From CAVORB01 sp963698495 (GTDB lineage: Bacteria > Pseudomonadota > Gammaproteobacteria > Chromatiales > Chromatiaceae): a stretch of 64,000 nucleotides of DNA. Of this stretch, positions 28,728-38,081 are shown one piece after another; the first letter of the stretch is position 1, and every line of letters starts with the position of its first letter. The notes under the pieces are model-generated. The model had not been told where the DNA came from, did not search any database, and worked only from the letters and a program-made list of their open reading frames with translations. Position numbers and translations under genes: made by a program. Where the stretch lies: NCBI GenBank assembly GCA_963698495.1, contig CAVORB010000013.1, forward strand, positions 248,001 to 312,000. Direction: 5' to 3'.

Positions 28728-29030
28728 ATGAAAGCGAATCGGCTCGAGCCCAGGGACCACACGAGCGAATCACCCCCGGCACCGGATCGGCCCTCGATCG
28801 AGGACCTGCTCACAATCGCGGACGAGCTGGAAAAGAAGCTGCAGCCGAATCTGGCGGAGGATCTGTCACGCACCGTCCGTCTGCTGGCGATGATCGCCAA
28901 CGACGACCAGGTCTGCGTGCAGAACCCAGGGCGCGTGGTCGAGGCCTTCCAGAATCACGGCCACCTCTTGTGCGATTTCGAGGTGGAGATGCTCCGCGAC
29001 TGGCTGGTCGCGCTCGATCGGTCCCACTAG
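28728..29030 (+). CDS. Conserved-looking small acidic protein of unknown function
   Basis: The 100-residue soluble protein has GAGGT 7-11 bases upstream of its ATG. After a charged, Pro-rich start it forms a probable helical domain: SIEDLLTIADELEKKLQPNL, LLAMIANDDQVCVQNPGRVV and FEVEMLRDWLVALDRSH. I do not recognise the family. It stands alone between rho and the nucleotidyltransferase gene. The ribosome binding site and amphipathic helices make it a likely real gene. Confidence 0.6.
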   Translation: MKANRLEPRDHTSESPPAPDRPSIEDLLTIADELEKKLQPNLAEDLSRTVRLLAMIANDDQVCVQNPGRVVEAFQNHGHLLCDFEVEMLRDWLVALDRSH

Positions 29031-29315
29031 CCGGCGCGGCGCTCCCGCCCGCGGGCATCCCCGGAAGCGCACCCGGGCACAGGGACAGTCCCCCGCCGTA
29101 CTCACGTCGCGACGCCGTCCAGCTAGCCTGGATCTTCACCTGCGCGGCGAATCTCCCCTCTCCCGCTCGTCTCCCGTCCGAAGCCACGAGGCCCCTCCCT
29201 CACCCTGCGGCAGGATTCTTCGTCCGCTGGTCGGGAGACAAAGGCAGGCACGATGGAAAGACTCTGGCGCGGTACAATTGCGCCGCATCGAAATACATTC
29301 GGCTCGGATACCCCC

Positions 29316-29981
29316 ATGCAAGCCATGATCCTGGCCGCCGGGCGCGGCGAACGGATGCGCCCGCTCACGGACCACATCCCGAAGCCACTGTTGCAGGCTG
29401 GCGGCAAGCCGCTGATCGTCCACCACCTGGAGCGCCTCGCGTCCGCTGGCATTCGCGACATCGTGATCAATCACGCCCACCTCGGCGGGCAGATCGAGGC
29501 CGCGCTCGGCGACGGCAGCCGTTGGGGTGTTCGCATCCGCTATTCGCCCGAGGGCAAGGCACTGGAGACCGGCGGCGGTATCTTCCGCGCCCTGCCGCTC
29601 CTGGGCCCGGACCCCTTTCTGGTGGTGAACGGGGATATCTGGACCGAGCTGGATTTTTCCCGGCTGCGCATCGAGACGGATCGCCTCGCTCATCTGGTGC
29701 TGGTGAGCAACCCGGCACATCACCCAGGAGGCGATTTCGCCCTGTCCGACGGTCGCGTTCGGGCGGACGGCGCGCCTCGTTACACTTTCAGCGGCATCGG
29801 CGTCTATCATCCCGACCTGTTCCGGGATCAGGAGCCAGGCGCCTTTCCCCTCGCCCCCCTGCTGCGCGAGGCCATGAGGCGGGACCTGGTCAGCGGTGAG
29901 CTGTACCGGGGGCGGTGGTCGGACGTCGGGACGCCTGACCGTTTACAAGCCCTGGACCGGATGCTAAGTGTTGATCGCTAG
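29316..29981 (+). CDS. murU: Sugar nucleotidyltransferase, MurU-like
   Basis: The ATG at 29316 gives MQAMILAAGRGERMRPLTD, the nucleotidyltransferase signature (G-x-G-x-R...K in HIPKPLL); an upstream start at 29253 would add 21 unrelated residues. EGKALETGGGIF and FLVVNGDIWTELDF are the other NTP-transferase motifs, with the Mg-binding Asp in NGDIW. The 221-residue size fits MurU, which makes UDP-MurNAc from MurNAc-1-phosphate in cell-wall recycling. The partner kinase AmgK, often adjacent to murU, is not in the window, so a mannose/glucose-1-phosphate nucleotidyltransferase remains possible. Confidence 0.78.
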   Translation: MQAMILAAGRGERMRPLTDHIPKPLLQAGGKPLIVHHLERLASAGIRDIVINHAHLGGQIEAALGDGSRWGVRIRYSPEGKALETGGGIFRALPLLGPDPFLVVNGDIWTELDFSRLRIETDRLAHLVLVSNPAHHPGGDFALSDGRVRADGAPRYTFSGIGVYHPDLFRDQEPGAFPLAPLLREAMRRDLVSGELYRGRWSDVGTPDRLQALDRMLSVDR

Positions 29982-29982
29982 G

Positions 29983-30005
29983 CGACCCGGGCTCGCACCG
30001 GGTCG
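29983..30005 (+). other. Hairpin between the MurU-like gene and the GCS2-family gene
   Basis: CGACCCGG (29983-29990) pairs with CCGGGTCG (29998-30005), a perfect 8-bp stem with a 7-base loop, beginning one base after the stop. No T-tract follows. It may act as an intercistronic attenuator or a Rho-dependent end. Confidence 0.4.
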
Positions 30006-30026
30006 TCATCATCCATCGAGAAGACC

Positions 30027-31445
30027 ATGGGCCAGGAAATCGAGGCATCCAAGTTCACCCAGGCGGATTTCGAGGCCTTCGAGGAACGGCTGCGGGCGGA
30101 AACCGATCTGCTGGCCCACTGGTTCGCGGAAGACGTCTTCGCCTCCACGCCCAAGGTGGGCGGGTTCGAGCTGGAGTCCTGGCTCGTAGGGCCGGACATG
30201 CGGCCCGCGCCGGTGGTGGAGCCCTTCCTGGACCGTCTCGACGATCCCCTGGTCGTCCCGGAGCTGGCGACCTTCAACGCCGAGATCAACGGCACGCCCC
30301 AGCCCCTGAACGGCCGGGCACTGAGCCGGCTCGCCGACGAGCTGGAATCCACCTGGGCGCGGTGCACGGCGGCGGCCGCCGCGCTCGGCGCCCGTCTCGC
30401 CATGATCGGCATCCTGCCCACTGTGCGCCCGGAGCACCTGGACCTGGAGCACATGACTCCCCGCCCGCGCTACCGGGCACTCAACGAGCAGATCCTGAGC
30501 CTGCGCCGCGGGCGGCCTCTGACCCTGGAAATCCAGGGTCGGGACCACCTGTTCGTGGAGCAGCAGGACGTGATGCTGGAATCCGCCGCCACCTCGTTTC
30601 AGATCCACCTCAAGGTCAGCCCCGACGAGGCCACCCGGGTCTACAACTGCTCGAAGATCCTGGCCGCCCCGATGGTGGCCATCAGTGCCAACTCCCCCTA
30701 CCTGTTCGGCTGCGACCTGTGGGATGAGAGCCGAATCCCGCTGTTCGAGCAGGCCGTGTCCGTGGGCGGCTCCATCTTCTCGGAGCGTGTGACATTCGGC
30801 TTGCGGTACCTCGATGCATCGGTTCTCGAGTGCTTCACGGCCAATCTCAAGCGCTTTCCCGTGCTGCTGCCACAGGTGATGGACGAACCGCCCGAGCGAC
30901 TGGCGCATCTGCGTCTGCACAACGGCACCATCTGGCGCTGGAACCGACCTCTCATCGGCTTCGAGGCATCCGGGAGGCCCCATCTGCGCATCGAGCACCG
31001 CGTGGTGCCGGCTGGTCCCACCGTGGTCGACGCCATCGCAAACGCGGCACTCTACTTCGGCGCCGTGCATTCCCTGTCACAGGACGTCACGCCGCCCGAG
31101 CGGCGGCTTCCCTTTCCCGCCGCGAAGGCGAACTTCTATGCCGCCGCGCGCGAGGGCCTGAATGCGGAGATCGAATGGCTCGACGGTCGCCGTGCCCGAG
31201 TGACGGAGGTGCTCGGCGGCGACCTGCTGCCACGCGCCCGCCTGGGATTGACGGCCATGGGCGTGGATGCGGACGAGGCCGATCTCTGGCTCGGGATCAT
31301 TTCCGCCCGGCTGGAATCGGGGCGGACCGGTGCTGCCTGGCAGCGCGCCTTCGTCGCCCGCAACGGCCATGACATGCAGGCGCTGACCGGTGCCTACCTG
31401 GAACGGCAAGACAGCGGGCTCCCCGTGCACGAATGGGCACTATGA
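30027..31445 (+). CDS. Glutamate-cysteine ligase family (GCS2-type) protein
   Basis: The 472-residue protein resembles the GCS2 branch of carboxylate-amine ligases (YbdK/EgtA-like): GFELESWLVGPD with the first metal-binding Glu, ATFNAEINGTPQPLNG, LMLESAATSFQIHLKVSPDE-like VMLESAATSFQIH, APMVAISANSPYLFGCDLW and HLRIEHRVVPAGPTVVDAI. That family ligates glutamate to cysteine or a related amine with ATP. Actual substrate cannot be read from sequence. It is followed, 36 bases on, by an AstE/AspA-like deacylase, and the pair may work on the same metabolite. Confidence 0.78.
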   Translation: MGQEIEASKFTQADFEAFEERLRAETDLLAHWFAEDVFASTPKVGGFELESWLVGPDMRPAPVVEPFLDRLDDPLVVPELATFNAEINGTPQPLNGRALSRLADELESTWARCTAAAAALGARLAMIGILPTVRPEHLDLEHMTPRPRYRALNEQILSLRRGRPLTLEIQGRDHLFVEQQDVMLESAATSFQIHLKVSPDEATRVYNCSKILAAPMVAISANSPYLFGCDLWDESRIPLFEQAVSVGGSIFSERVTFGLRYLDASVLECFTANLKRFPVLLPQVMDEPPERLAHLRLHNGTIWRWNRPLIGFEASGRPHLRIEHRVVPAGPTVVDAIANAALYFGAVHSLSQDVTPPERRLPFPAAKANFYAAAREGLNAEIEWLDGRRARVTEVLGGDLLPRARLGLTAMGVDADEADLWLGIISARLESGRTGAAWQRAFVARNGHDMQALTGAYLERQDSGLPVHEWAL

Positions 31446-31481
31446 TGTCGTGCTTACCGACCCGAACCGATCTCCACCGCC

Positions 31482-32516
31482 ATGCTGCAAGAGCTTGACG
31501 CCCTCCCGGACGGCCTGCTGGACACCGAGACGCGCGATCTGCAGCGCCTCTTGGGCGGGCCGACCCTGATTCATCTCGCCGGCGAGCGCGAGCCGGCGCT
31601 GTTCGTCACCGTGCTCATGCACGGCAACGAGACGGTGGGATGGGAAGGCGTGCGCGCCTTGCTGAACGGGTATGTCCAGCGCTGTGGCACGCTGCGCCTG
31701 CCGCGGTCCCTGAGCCTCTTCATCGGCAACGTGGCGGCCGCCGCGGCGGGTGTGCGCCACCTCCCCGGCCAGCCGGACTACAACCGGGTATGGCCCGGAA
31801 CGGAGATTCCGCACACCCCGGAGCACGACCTGATGCGCCGTGTGGTGGACATCATGTCCGAGCGAGGCGTGTTCGCCAGCATCGACCTTCACAACAACAC
31901 TGGCTGCAATCCGCACTACGGGTGCGTCAACGTGCTCGACAACCGCTATCTGCACCTCGCGACCCTGTTCAGCCGCACCGTGGTCTACTTCATCCGGCCC
32001 AAAGGGGTGCAGTCCATCGCCATGGCCAGGCTGTGCCCCGCGGTGACCCTGGAGTGCGGAAAAGTCGGCGACAGGCACGGCACCGAGCATGCCCGGGAGT
32101 ATCTGGACGCCTGCCTGCGCATCGTCGCGCTGCCGGAGCACCCGGTGCCCGCCCACGATATCGACCTGTTCCACACCGTCGCACAGGTCAAGGTCCCGCG
32201 GGAGGTCAGCTTCGGCTTCCCGCCGGGGAACGCGGATATCATCTTTTCGCCGGAGCTCGAGCGTTTCAACTTCCGCGAGCTACCCCGCGGGACCGCACTG
32301 GGCCGGGTGAACGGCAATAACGGCTTCCGGCTCGACGTGCTGGACGAGCGCGGCCGGGACGTCGCCGAGCGCTTCTTCCGCCTGGAGGACGGGGAGCTTC
32401 GGCTCAAGCTGCCGGTAATGCCCTCCATGCTGACCCGCGACGAGGCGGTCATCCGCCAGGACTGCCTGTGCTACCTCATGGAGCGCTACAACGACCACGT
32501 GCCGCAGCGTGACTAG
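31482..32516 (+). CDS. Succinylglutamate desuccinylase/aspartoacylase family metallohydrolase
   Basis: The 344-residue protein belongs to the zinc carboxypeptidase-like AstE/AspA family. VTVLMHGNETVGWEG gives the H-x-x-E zinc ligands, NVAAAAAGVRHLPGQPDYNR the substrate loop, and FASIDLHNNTGCNPHYG the third zinc ligand; VTLECGKVGDRHG supplies the catalytic Glu. The ribosome binding site is weak. The family removes acyl groups from amino acids. Position directly after the GCS2-family gene suggests processing of a gamma-glutamyl or N-acyl amino compound, which is inference. Confidence 0.82.
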   Translation: MLQELDALPDGLLDTETRDLQRLLGGPTLIHLAGEREPALFVTVLMHGNETVGWEGVRALLNGYVQRCGTLRLPRSLSLFIGNVAAAAAGVRHLPGQPDYNRVWPGTEIPHTPEHDLMRRVVDIMSERGVFASIDLHNNTGCNPHYGCVNVLDNRYLHLATLFSRTVVYFIRPKGVQSIAMARLCPAVTLECGKVGDRHGTEHAREYLDACLRIVALPEHPVPAHDIDLFHTVAQVKVPREVSFGFPPGNADIIFSPELERFNFRELPRGTALGRVNGNNGFRLDVLDERGRDVAERFFRLEDGELRLKLPVMPSMLTRDEAVIRQDCLCYLMERYNDHVPQRD

Positions 32517-32530
32517 GAGACGGGCCGAAC

Positions 32531-32890
32531 TCAACCCGGGCGATCACCGCCCTGCGCGAACCCCCGGAACAGAACGGCAAGGGCCACGACCGGAGCGCCG
32601 AGCAGCAGAACAGGCGCAGCGAACAGGGCGAGCCAACCGTTCGTCCGCGACCTCACCAACAGCAGCAGCCCGAGCAGCCCCGCGCCGGCAAGGCCCGCCA
32701 GCAACTCCCGGTGGCCGTTGCCTTGGACCGCCAGGAGCAGCAGGCCGTGCGGAATCAGCATGAAAAGGGCGTTCGGCAGGGCGAAGGGCGCATAGCCGAA
32801 GCGTGCGAGGGCATACCCATCCGCCGCATGGATGCACCAGATGAGGCCCATGAAAGTCAGAAAGCCGGCGGCGATGAGCAGCGCCGTCAT
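32531..32890 (-). CDS. Small multi-pass membrane protein next to lipA
   Basis: The 119-residue protein consists mostly of four hydrophobic segments (MTALLIAAGFLTFMGLIW, ALPNALFMLIPHGLLLL, GLAGAGLLGLLLLV, LALFAAPVLLLGAPVVALAV). I recognise no family. Its ATG overlaps the lipA stop as ATGA, so it is translationally coupled to lipA and is probably a genuine gene. Confidence 0.65.
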   Translation of the reverse strand: MTALLIAAGFLTFMGLIWCIHAADGYALARFGYAPFALPNALFMLIPHGLLLLAVQGNGHRELLAGLAGAGLLGLLLLVRSRTNGWLALFAAPVLLLGAPVVALAVLFRGFAQGGDRPG

Positions 32891-33867
32891 GCGCCGTCTA
32901 TCACTTCCACGGCCTGTCGGTCCGCGTGGTAGGACGAGCGCACCATGGCCCCGCTCGCCACGTTGGAGAAGCCCAGGGACTCTCCGTGGACACGCAGCTC
33001 CTCGAACTCGTCCGGGCTCCAGTAGCGCCTCACCGGGAGATGATCCCGGCTCGGCTGCAGATACTGCCCCAGGGTCAGCATGTCGCAGTCGTGGGCGCGC
33101 AGGTCCGCCATCACCGCCAGCACCTCGTCGCGCTCCTCACCGAGTCCCAGCATCAACCCCGACTTGGCCGGCACCGCCGGATGCCGGCGCTTGAACTCCC
33201 GCAGCAGCGCCAGGGAGCCCTGGTAGTCCGCCCCCGGGCGCGCCTCGCGGTAGAGCCGGGGCACCGTCTCCAGATTGTGATTGAACACATCGGGCACCGC
33301 GTCGCCCTCGAACCGATCGAGGGCGATCCGCTCGCGGCCGCGGAAATCCGGGACCAGCACCTCCAGCCTGATCCCCGGGCTCCGCCCCCGCACCGCCCGC
33401 AGGCAGGCCGCGAAATGGCCGGCACCGCCATCGCGCAGATCATCGCGATCGACCGAGGTGATGACGACGTAGCGCAGGCCCATGGTCGCGATCGACGCCG
33501 CCAGATGCTCGGGCTCGTCGGGGTCGGGCGGCCGAGGCCGCCCGTGCGCCACATCGCAGAAGGGGCAGCGGCGGGTACAGACATCGCCCAGGATCATGAA
33601 GGTCGCGGTGCCGTGGTCGAAGCACTCCCCGAGGTTCGGGCACATGGCCTCTTCGCATACGGTCGCGAGCTTGGCCTCGCGCAGCAATCGCTTGATGCGC
33701 GTCACGCCCGGCCCCACCGGGGCCCTCGCCCTGATCCAGGACGGCTTGCGCAGGGGTTCGGCCGCGGTCTCCACCTTGACCGGGATGCGGGACACCTTGT
33801 CCTTGCCTCGCTGGTGCGTCTCGGGAGTCGCCCGGGACGGGGCGTTCAACTGATTCGAATCGCTCAT
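32887..33867 (-). CDS. lipA: Lipoyl synthase
   Basis: LipA inserts two sulfurs into octanoyl chains on E2 and GcvH proteins. The 326-residue radical-SAM enzyme has the auxiliary cluster cysteines 71, 76 and 82 (CEEAMCPNLGEC) and the SAM cluster CTRRCPFC (97, 101, 104). YVVITSVDRDDLRDGGAGHF and SGLMLGLGEERDEVLAVM follow; the Arg-Ser-Ser-Tyr end (VRSSYHAD) supplies the C-terminal serine ligand. An N-terminal 40-residue extension is normal in gammaproteobacteria. No lipB is seen here. Confidence 0.96.
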   Translation of the reverse strand: MSDSNQLNAPSRATPETHQRGKDKVSRIPVKVETAAEPLRKPSWIRARAPVGPGVTRIKRLLREAKLATVCEEAMCPNLGECFDHGTATFMILGDVCTRRCPFCDVAHGRPRPPDPDEPEHLAASIATMGLRYVVITSVDRDDLRDGGAGHFAACLRAVRGRSPGIRLEVLVPDFRGRERIALDRFEGDAVPDVFNHNLETVPRLYREARPGADYQGSLALLREFKRRHPAVPAKSGLMLGLGEERDEVLAVMADLRAHDCDMLTLGQYLQPSRDHLPVRRYWSPDEFEELRVHGESLGFSNVASGAMVRSSYHADRQAVEVIDGA

Positions 33868-33978
33868 CGCGTTTGAACCTGCAGGGGTTGATAGGCGCCG
33901 TGACCATTCATCGCGCGCTCGCGCGCGCCTCCACAGCGCTGCTTGAGGCCTGTCCGGCGTCGCGCGCCGGCGAGCGTG

Positions 33979-34635
33979 CTACGGCGCATCCCGGACCAGC
34001 ACGACGAGCTCCTTGGGACCGTGTACGCCGTAGGCCAGGGTCTGCTCGATGTCGGCAGACTTCGACGGCCCGGAGATCAGCAGGGCGTTGGTGGGCAAGC
34101 CCCGCTCCGCCCAGCGCTGTTCGGTGACGAGCTCGTGGAAGGTGGAGCGGATCTCGGCCACCTCCAGCAGGACGACGTGAATGGGGGGTACCAGGGACAT
34201 GAGCCGCGGTTCGTCCGCGGTCGGCCACAGCACCAGGGAGCCAGTCTCGGCGACGGCGCCGACACAGCCGGTGAAGCCGGCATCCGTGTCCGAGAACAGG
34301 GCCTCGCGGCAGGACTCGACCGGCTCCAGGTACGGAACCAGGCGCGGGGCGCGCGCATCCGGCCAGCTCCGCTCCAGCTCCTGCCCATGCGCGGCGGCGG
34401 GTCCGTAGAGCAGGTTCCGCGCGCCCTTGGCCAGCAAGAGATCGAGCAGGAATCGGGGCCAGTCCTCTCCCACCAAGTGCACCTCGCCGCGCACGGCCTC
34501 CATGCGCGCACGGAAGCGCCGCAGCCGCTCGGGCGGGTCCCAGTCGAAGCGGCGCACGGGGATCTCCGGCATCGGCGGCGCGACTTCCGTCCTGCCCGAG
34601 CGCAGGCGCTCGAGAATGCGATCACGCGCCGTCAT
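33979..34635 (-). CDS. lutC: LUD-domain protein LutC
   Basis: The 218-residue protein starts at the ATG at 34635 (MTARDRILERLRSGR), which overlaps the end of lutB by 14 bases; the same frame is open further upstream but encodes nothing family-like. GFTGCVGAVAETGSLVLWPT and LLISGPSKSADIEQTLAYGVHGPKELVVL are the LUD-domain signatures. LutABC is the iron-sulfur lactate utilisation complex that oxidises L-lactate to pyruvate. It is the last gene of lutA-lutB-lutC here. Confidence 0.92.
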   Translation of the reverse strand: MTARDRILERLRSGRTEVAPPMPEIPVRRFDWDPPERLRRFRARMEAVRGEVHLVGEDWPRFLLDLLLAKGARNLLYGPAAAHGQELERSWPDARAPRLVPYLEPVESCREALFSDTDAGFTGCVGAVAETGSLVLWPTADEPRLMSLVPPIHVVLLEVAEIRSTFHELVTEQRWAERGLPTNALLISGPSKSADIEQTLAYGVHGPKELVVLVRDAP

Positions 34636-36040
34636 CCGCGAGCCCCTCCTTTTTCGCCATCGCGCGCAGGCCCATGGGCGCGAGCTTCGGCGCCTCACGG
34701 GTGCGGGTCCAGGGTCCGAGACGCCTGGGCTGCAGGGCGCGGAGCGACCGCATGAACCCGGTGGCGGCTCGATAGCGACCCGGATCGGCGTGCACCCAGG
34801 CCCAGAGGCGCCACACCAGGGCGTGCAAGGGCTTGCGCCGTGTCCCGCGGCCAAGCACACCCGAGTCCGCCGTGCCGCGCGCGCCCTCGTAGCGCAGCCG
34901 GTTGAGCAGACTGGGGATCGGTATCCGCACCGGGCAGGCCTCGCCGCAGGCCCCGCACAGGCTGGAGGCATCGGCCAACTCGCCGAGCACCTCGACGCCG
35001 TGGAGCTGCGGCTCCAGGATGCTGCCGATCGGACCCGGGTACACGGTGCCGTAGGCATGTCCGCCGAGCCGGGTGTAGACCGGGCAGTGATTCATGCACG
35101 CGCCGCAACGGATGCAGCGCAGCGTAGCCTGCAGCTCGGGGTCGCCGAAGATGCGCGAGCGGCCGTTGTCCAGCAATATCAGGTGAACCTCCCCGGGTCC
35201 GTCCTTCTCGCCCGCCCGCCGCGGGCCACTGATCATGTTGAAGTAGGTGGTGACGGGCTGACCGGTGGCGGAGCGGGTGAGCAGCGTCAGCAGGGGCGGC
35301 ACCTGCTCCAGGCGCGCGATCACCTTCTCGATCCCGGTAACGGCGATGTGCACATCCGGCGCCGTGGTGCACATGCGCCCGTTGCCCTCGTTCTCCACCA
35401 GGCACAGGGTGCCGGTCTCGGCCACCGCGAAGTTGACGCCCGACAACCCCGCGGTGGCGCCGCGGAACCTCTCGCGCATCACCGCGCGCGCCGCGGCGGT
35501 GAGCTCCTCGATGTCCTCGCTGTAGGGAATGTCCGGAAACTTGGCGGCGAAAAGCTCGGCGACCTGATAGCGGTCCTTGTGGATGGCCGGGGCGATGATG
35601 TGGGAGGGCCGCTCGCCCGCGAGCTGCAAAATGAACTCACCGAGGTCGGTCTCCACGGCCTCGATCCCCTGCCGCTCCAGGAACTCGTTGAGGCCCATCT
35701 CCTCGGAGACCATGGACTTGCCCTTGATGAGCGTACGCGCCCCATGCCGGCGCAGGATGTCCAGCACGATCCGGTTGCCCTCCTCGGCGGTCTCCGCCCA
35801 GTGGACCCGGATCCCGTTCGCCTCGCAGTTGCGCTCCAGCTCCGCCAGCAGCTCCGGCAGGTGGGCCAGCGCATTCGCCCGGATGGCGAGGCCCTGGTCA
35901 CGCAGACGGGCGAGCTCATCGTGATCCGGAAAGGCATCCCGCCGCTTGACGACCAGCCCGTCCATGGCGCGGCGGATATTCGCCCGTACCCGGTCATTGG
36001 CCAGCGCATCCTCGATCCGGACCCTGAGCTCACTCACCAC
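34622..36040 (-). CDS. lutB: Lactate utilisation iron-sulfur protein LutB
   Basis: The 472-residue protein has an N-terminal LUD-type region (TLIKGKSMVSEEMGLNEFLE, FAVAETGTLCLVENEGNGRM) and two 4Fe-4S ferredoxin motifs: CIRCGACMNHCPVYTRLGGH and SSLCGACGEACPVRIPIPSL. That order is typical of LutB/YkgF. It overlaps lutA by 11 bases and lutC by 14 bases, so the three are one translationally coupled unit. Confidence 0.94.
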   Translation of the reverse strand: MVSELRVRIEDALANDRVRANIRRAMDGLVVKRRDAFPDHDELARLRDQGLAIRANALAHLPELLAELERNCEANGIRVHWAETAEEGNRIVLDILRRHGARTLIKGKSMVSEEMGLNEFLERQGIEAVETDLGEFILQLAGERPSHIIAPAIHKDRYQVAELFAAKFPDIPYSEDIEELTAAARAVMRERFRGATAGLSGVNFAVAETGTLCLVENEGNGRMCTTAPDVHIAVTGIEKVIARLEQVPPLLTLLTRSATGQPVTTYFNMISGPRRAGEKDGPGEVHLILLDNGRSRIFGDPELQATLRCIRCGACMNHCPVYTRLGGHAYGTVYPGPIGSILEPQLHGVEVLGELADASSLCGACGEACPVRIPIPSLLNRLRYEGARGTADSGVLGRGTRRKPLHALVWRLWAWVHADPGRYRAATGFMRSLRALQPRRLGPWTRTREAPKLAPMGLRAMAKKEGLADDGA

Positions 36041-36770
36041 TGGTGCGCTCCCACAGGAACTCGGCGATATGCTTTACCTTCGGCCCCGCACCCTGGCGTT
36101 CCAGGGTCCCGCCGAGGTTCATGAGGCAGCCGCAATCCTGGCTCACGATCACCTCGGCCCCGGTGGCGGCGAGGGCGGCGGCCTTGTCCGCGGCCATGGC
36201 GGCCGAAATCGCCGGCTGCTTGACCGCAAAGGTGCCGCCGAAGCCGCAGCATTCGTAGGCATGGTCTGGCTCCGACGCCTCGACCCGTGCCAGGCGACCG
36301 AGCAAAGCCGCCGCCGCGTCCGCGACCCCCATCTCGCGCCGGGCCGAGCAGGAATTGTGCACGGCCACCTTCACCGGAGGGCCGAGATCCTCCGGCCGAA
36401 GGTCCAGCACGCGCACCAGGAAGTCCGTCAGCTCCACCACCCGTGCGGCGACGGATTTCGCCCGCTCCTCGTCCGGGGTGCCCGCGAACACCGCCGGATA
36501 ATGCTCGCGCATCATCCCGGCGCAGGAGGCGGACGGGACCACGATCGGCAGATCGCCGCCAAAGGCGTCGAGCTGGACACGGGCCACCTTGCGCGCCTCC
36601 TCGCGATAGCCCGAGTTCCAGGCCGGCTGGCCGCAACAGGTCTGACCTGGCGGAAACACCACCCGGATGCCCTCGCGCCGCAACAGGCGCATGGCGGACA
36701 GGCCCGCGCCGGGGAACAGCAGGTCGATCAGGCAGGTGCCGAAGAAATAGACTGCGCTCGGTTTCTCCAT
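36030..36770 (-). CDS. lutA: Lactate utilisation Fe-S oxidoreductase LutA
   Basis: The 246-residue protein has two cysteine-rich CCG domains, typical of LutA/YkgE and of heterodisulfide-reductase B-like subunits: FFGTCLIDLLFPGAG and QTCCGQPAWNSGY in the first half, VAVHNSCSARREMG and YECCGFGGTFAVK in the second. These bind a non-cubane iron-sulfur cluster. It is the first gene of lutABC. No lactate permease or GntR-type regulator is adjacent. Confidence 0.94.
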   Translation of the reverse strand: MEKPSAVYFFGTCLIDLLFPGAGLSAMRLLRREGIRVVFPPGQTCCGQPAWNSGYREEARKVARVQLDAFGGDLPIVVPSASCAGMMREHYPAVFAGTPDEERAKSVAARVVELTDFLVRVLDLRPEDLGPPVKVAVHNSCSARREMGVADAAAALLGRLARVEASEPDHAYECCGFGGTFAVKQPAISAAMAADKAAALAATGAEVIVSQDCGCLMNLGGTLERQGAGPKVKHIAEFLWERTSGE

Positions 36771-36962
36771 GGGCGGATTATAGGCTGGAGCCGGCGCCGG
36801 CTTCGAAGAAAGTGTCCAGTGTTCGCTGGCTCTGAGTGGGGCGTCGCGCGGAGACGCTCATGGGAGTGGGGCTAGCTCAGTAGGGGGCGGGAATATCGCA
36901 CAGGGTTGCCACCCCCTCCGTTAGAATGCCGGCAGCCACCCCAGCCCCAACGCGAGCAAGCC

Positions 36963-38081
36963 ATGCGTCAGGAACACCGCTCCCTCGCCGTCTTCGTCTC
37001 CTTCTCCGGAGCGGGGGGCGTGGAGCGCATGGTGATGAACCTGATCCGTGGCTTCGCGGACCTGGGCCAGCCCGTGGACCTGTTGCTGGTGAAGGCGCGA
37101 GGGCCGCACATGGAAAGGCTGCCGGCGGGGGTCAAAATCGTACGGCTGGGCAGCGAACATACCTTCCTCGCACTCCCGGCACTCGCGCGCTACCTGCGAT
37201 CGCAGCGGCCGGCAGCCCTGCTTGCGGCCAAGGACAGAGCGGGACGAACGGCCGTTCTCGCACGTTGGCTCGCCGGCGGCAGCACCCGGATCGTGTTGCG
37301 TCTGGGCACCAACCTGTCGACCGCCATGGCGGACAGATCCCCGGTCGCACGCTGGCTCCGTTACTGGCCGATCCGGTGGCTCTATCCCAAGATCGACCGC
37401 ATCGTCGCCGTCTCCCAAGGCGTGGCCAAGGACACGGCGGAGATCGCCCGTATCGCCGACGAGCGGATCTCGGTGATCCGCAACCCGGTGATCACCCCGG
37501 AGCTCGCCGAGCTGGCGGCGATGCCCTGCAGCCATCCCTGGTTTCACCCGCGGGAGCTGCCGGTGATACTGGGGGCTGGGCGGTTCCAGCGCCAGAAGGA
37601 CTTCCCCACACTGATCCGCGCCTTCGCCCGGTTACGGGCCGAGCGGCCTTGCCGGCTGGTCATTCTCGGCGAGGGCGGTGGACGGCCGAAGCTGGAGGCG
37701 CTCGTCGCCGAGCTGGGGTTGACGGGAGATGTCGACCTGCCCGGCTTCCAGAGCAACCCCTTCCCTTTCGTCGCCCGGGCGTCCCTGTTCGTACTCTCCT
37801 CCGCTTGGGAGGGCTCGCCGAACGTGCTGACCGAGGCCATGGCCCTGGGTATCCCGGTGGTCTCGACCGATTGCCCGAGCGGCCCGCGGGAGCTGCTGGA
37901 CGGCGGCCGTCTCGGACCCCTGGTCCCCGTGGGAGACGCACCGGGCCTCTCGAGGGCGATGGCCGAGACCCTCGATCGCCATCCGCCGCCCGAGACCCTG
38001 AAGGCCGCGGTCGCTGAATACAACCAGGACCAGAGCGCTCGGCGCTACCTGGATGCGCTCGGATTGACTCCCCGTCCGTAG
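36963..38081 (+). CDS. Family GT4 glycosyltransferase
   Basis: The 372-residue protein starts at the ATG at 36963 (MRQEHRSLAVFVSFSGAGGV); an upstream start would add 19 Pro-rich residues. It has the GT-B fold pattern: SGAGGVERMVMNLIRGF (acceptor side), RIVAVSQGVAKDTAEIA, ILGAGRFQRQKDFPTLIRAF, LVILGEGGGRPKLEAL, and the nucleotide-sugar motif SSAWEGSPNVLTEAMALGIP (E-x7-E). Such enzymes build lipopolysaccharide or capsule. No other envelope polysaccharide genes are nearby, so the acceptor is unknown. Confidence 0.88.
   Translation: MRQEHRSLAVFVSFSGAGGVERMVMNLIRGFADLGQPVDLLLVKARGPHMERLPAGVKIVRLGSEHTFLALPALARYLRSQRPAALLAAKDRAGRTAVLARWLAGGSTRIVLRLGTNLSTAMADRSPVARWLRYWPIRWLYPKIDRIVAVSQGVAKDTAEIARIADERISVIRNPVITPELAELAAMPCSHPWFHPRELPVILGAGRFQRQKDFPTLIRAFARLRAERPCRLVILGEGGGRPKLEALVAELGLTGDVDLPGFQSNPFPFVARASLFVLSSAWEGSPNVLTEAMALGIPVVSTDCPSGPRELLDGGRLGPLVPVGDAPGLSRAMAETLDRHPPPETLKAAVAEYNQDQSARRYLDALGLTPRP

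Noticed and set aside
36867..36890. tRNA-like start GGGGCTAGCTCAGTAGG
   Set aside because: Only the D-arm-like words are present; no anticodon arm, T-arm (GGTTCGA) or matching acceptor end follows within 90 bases.
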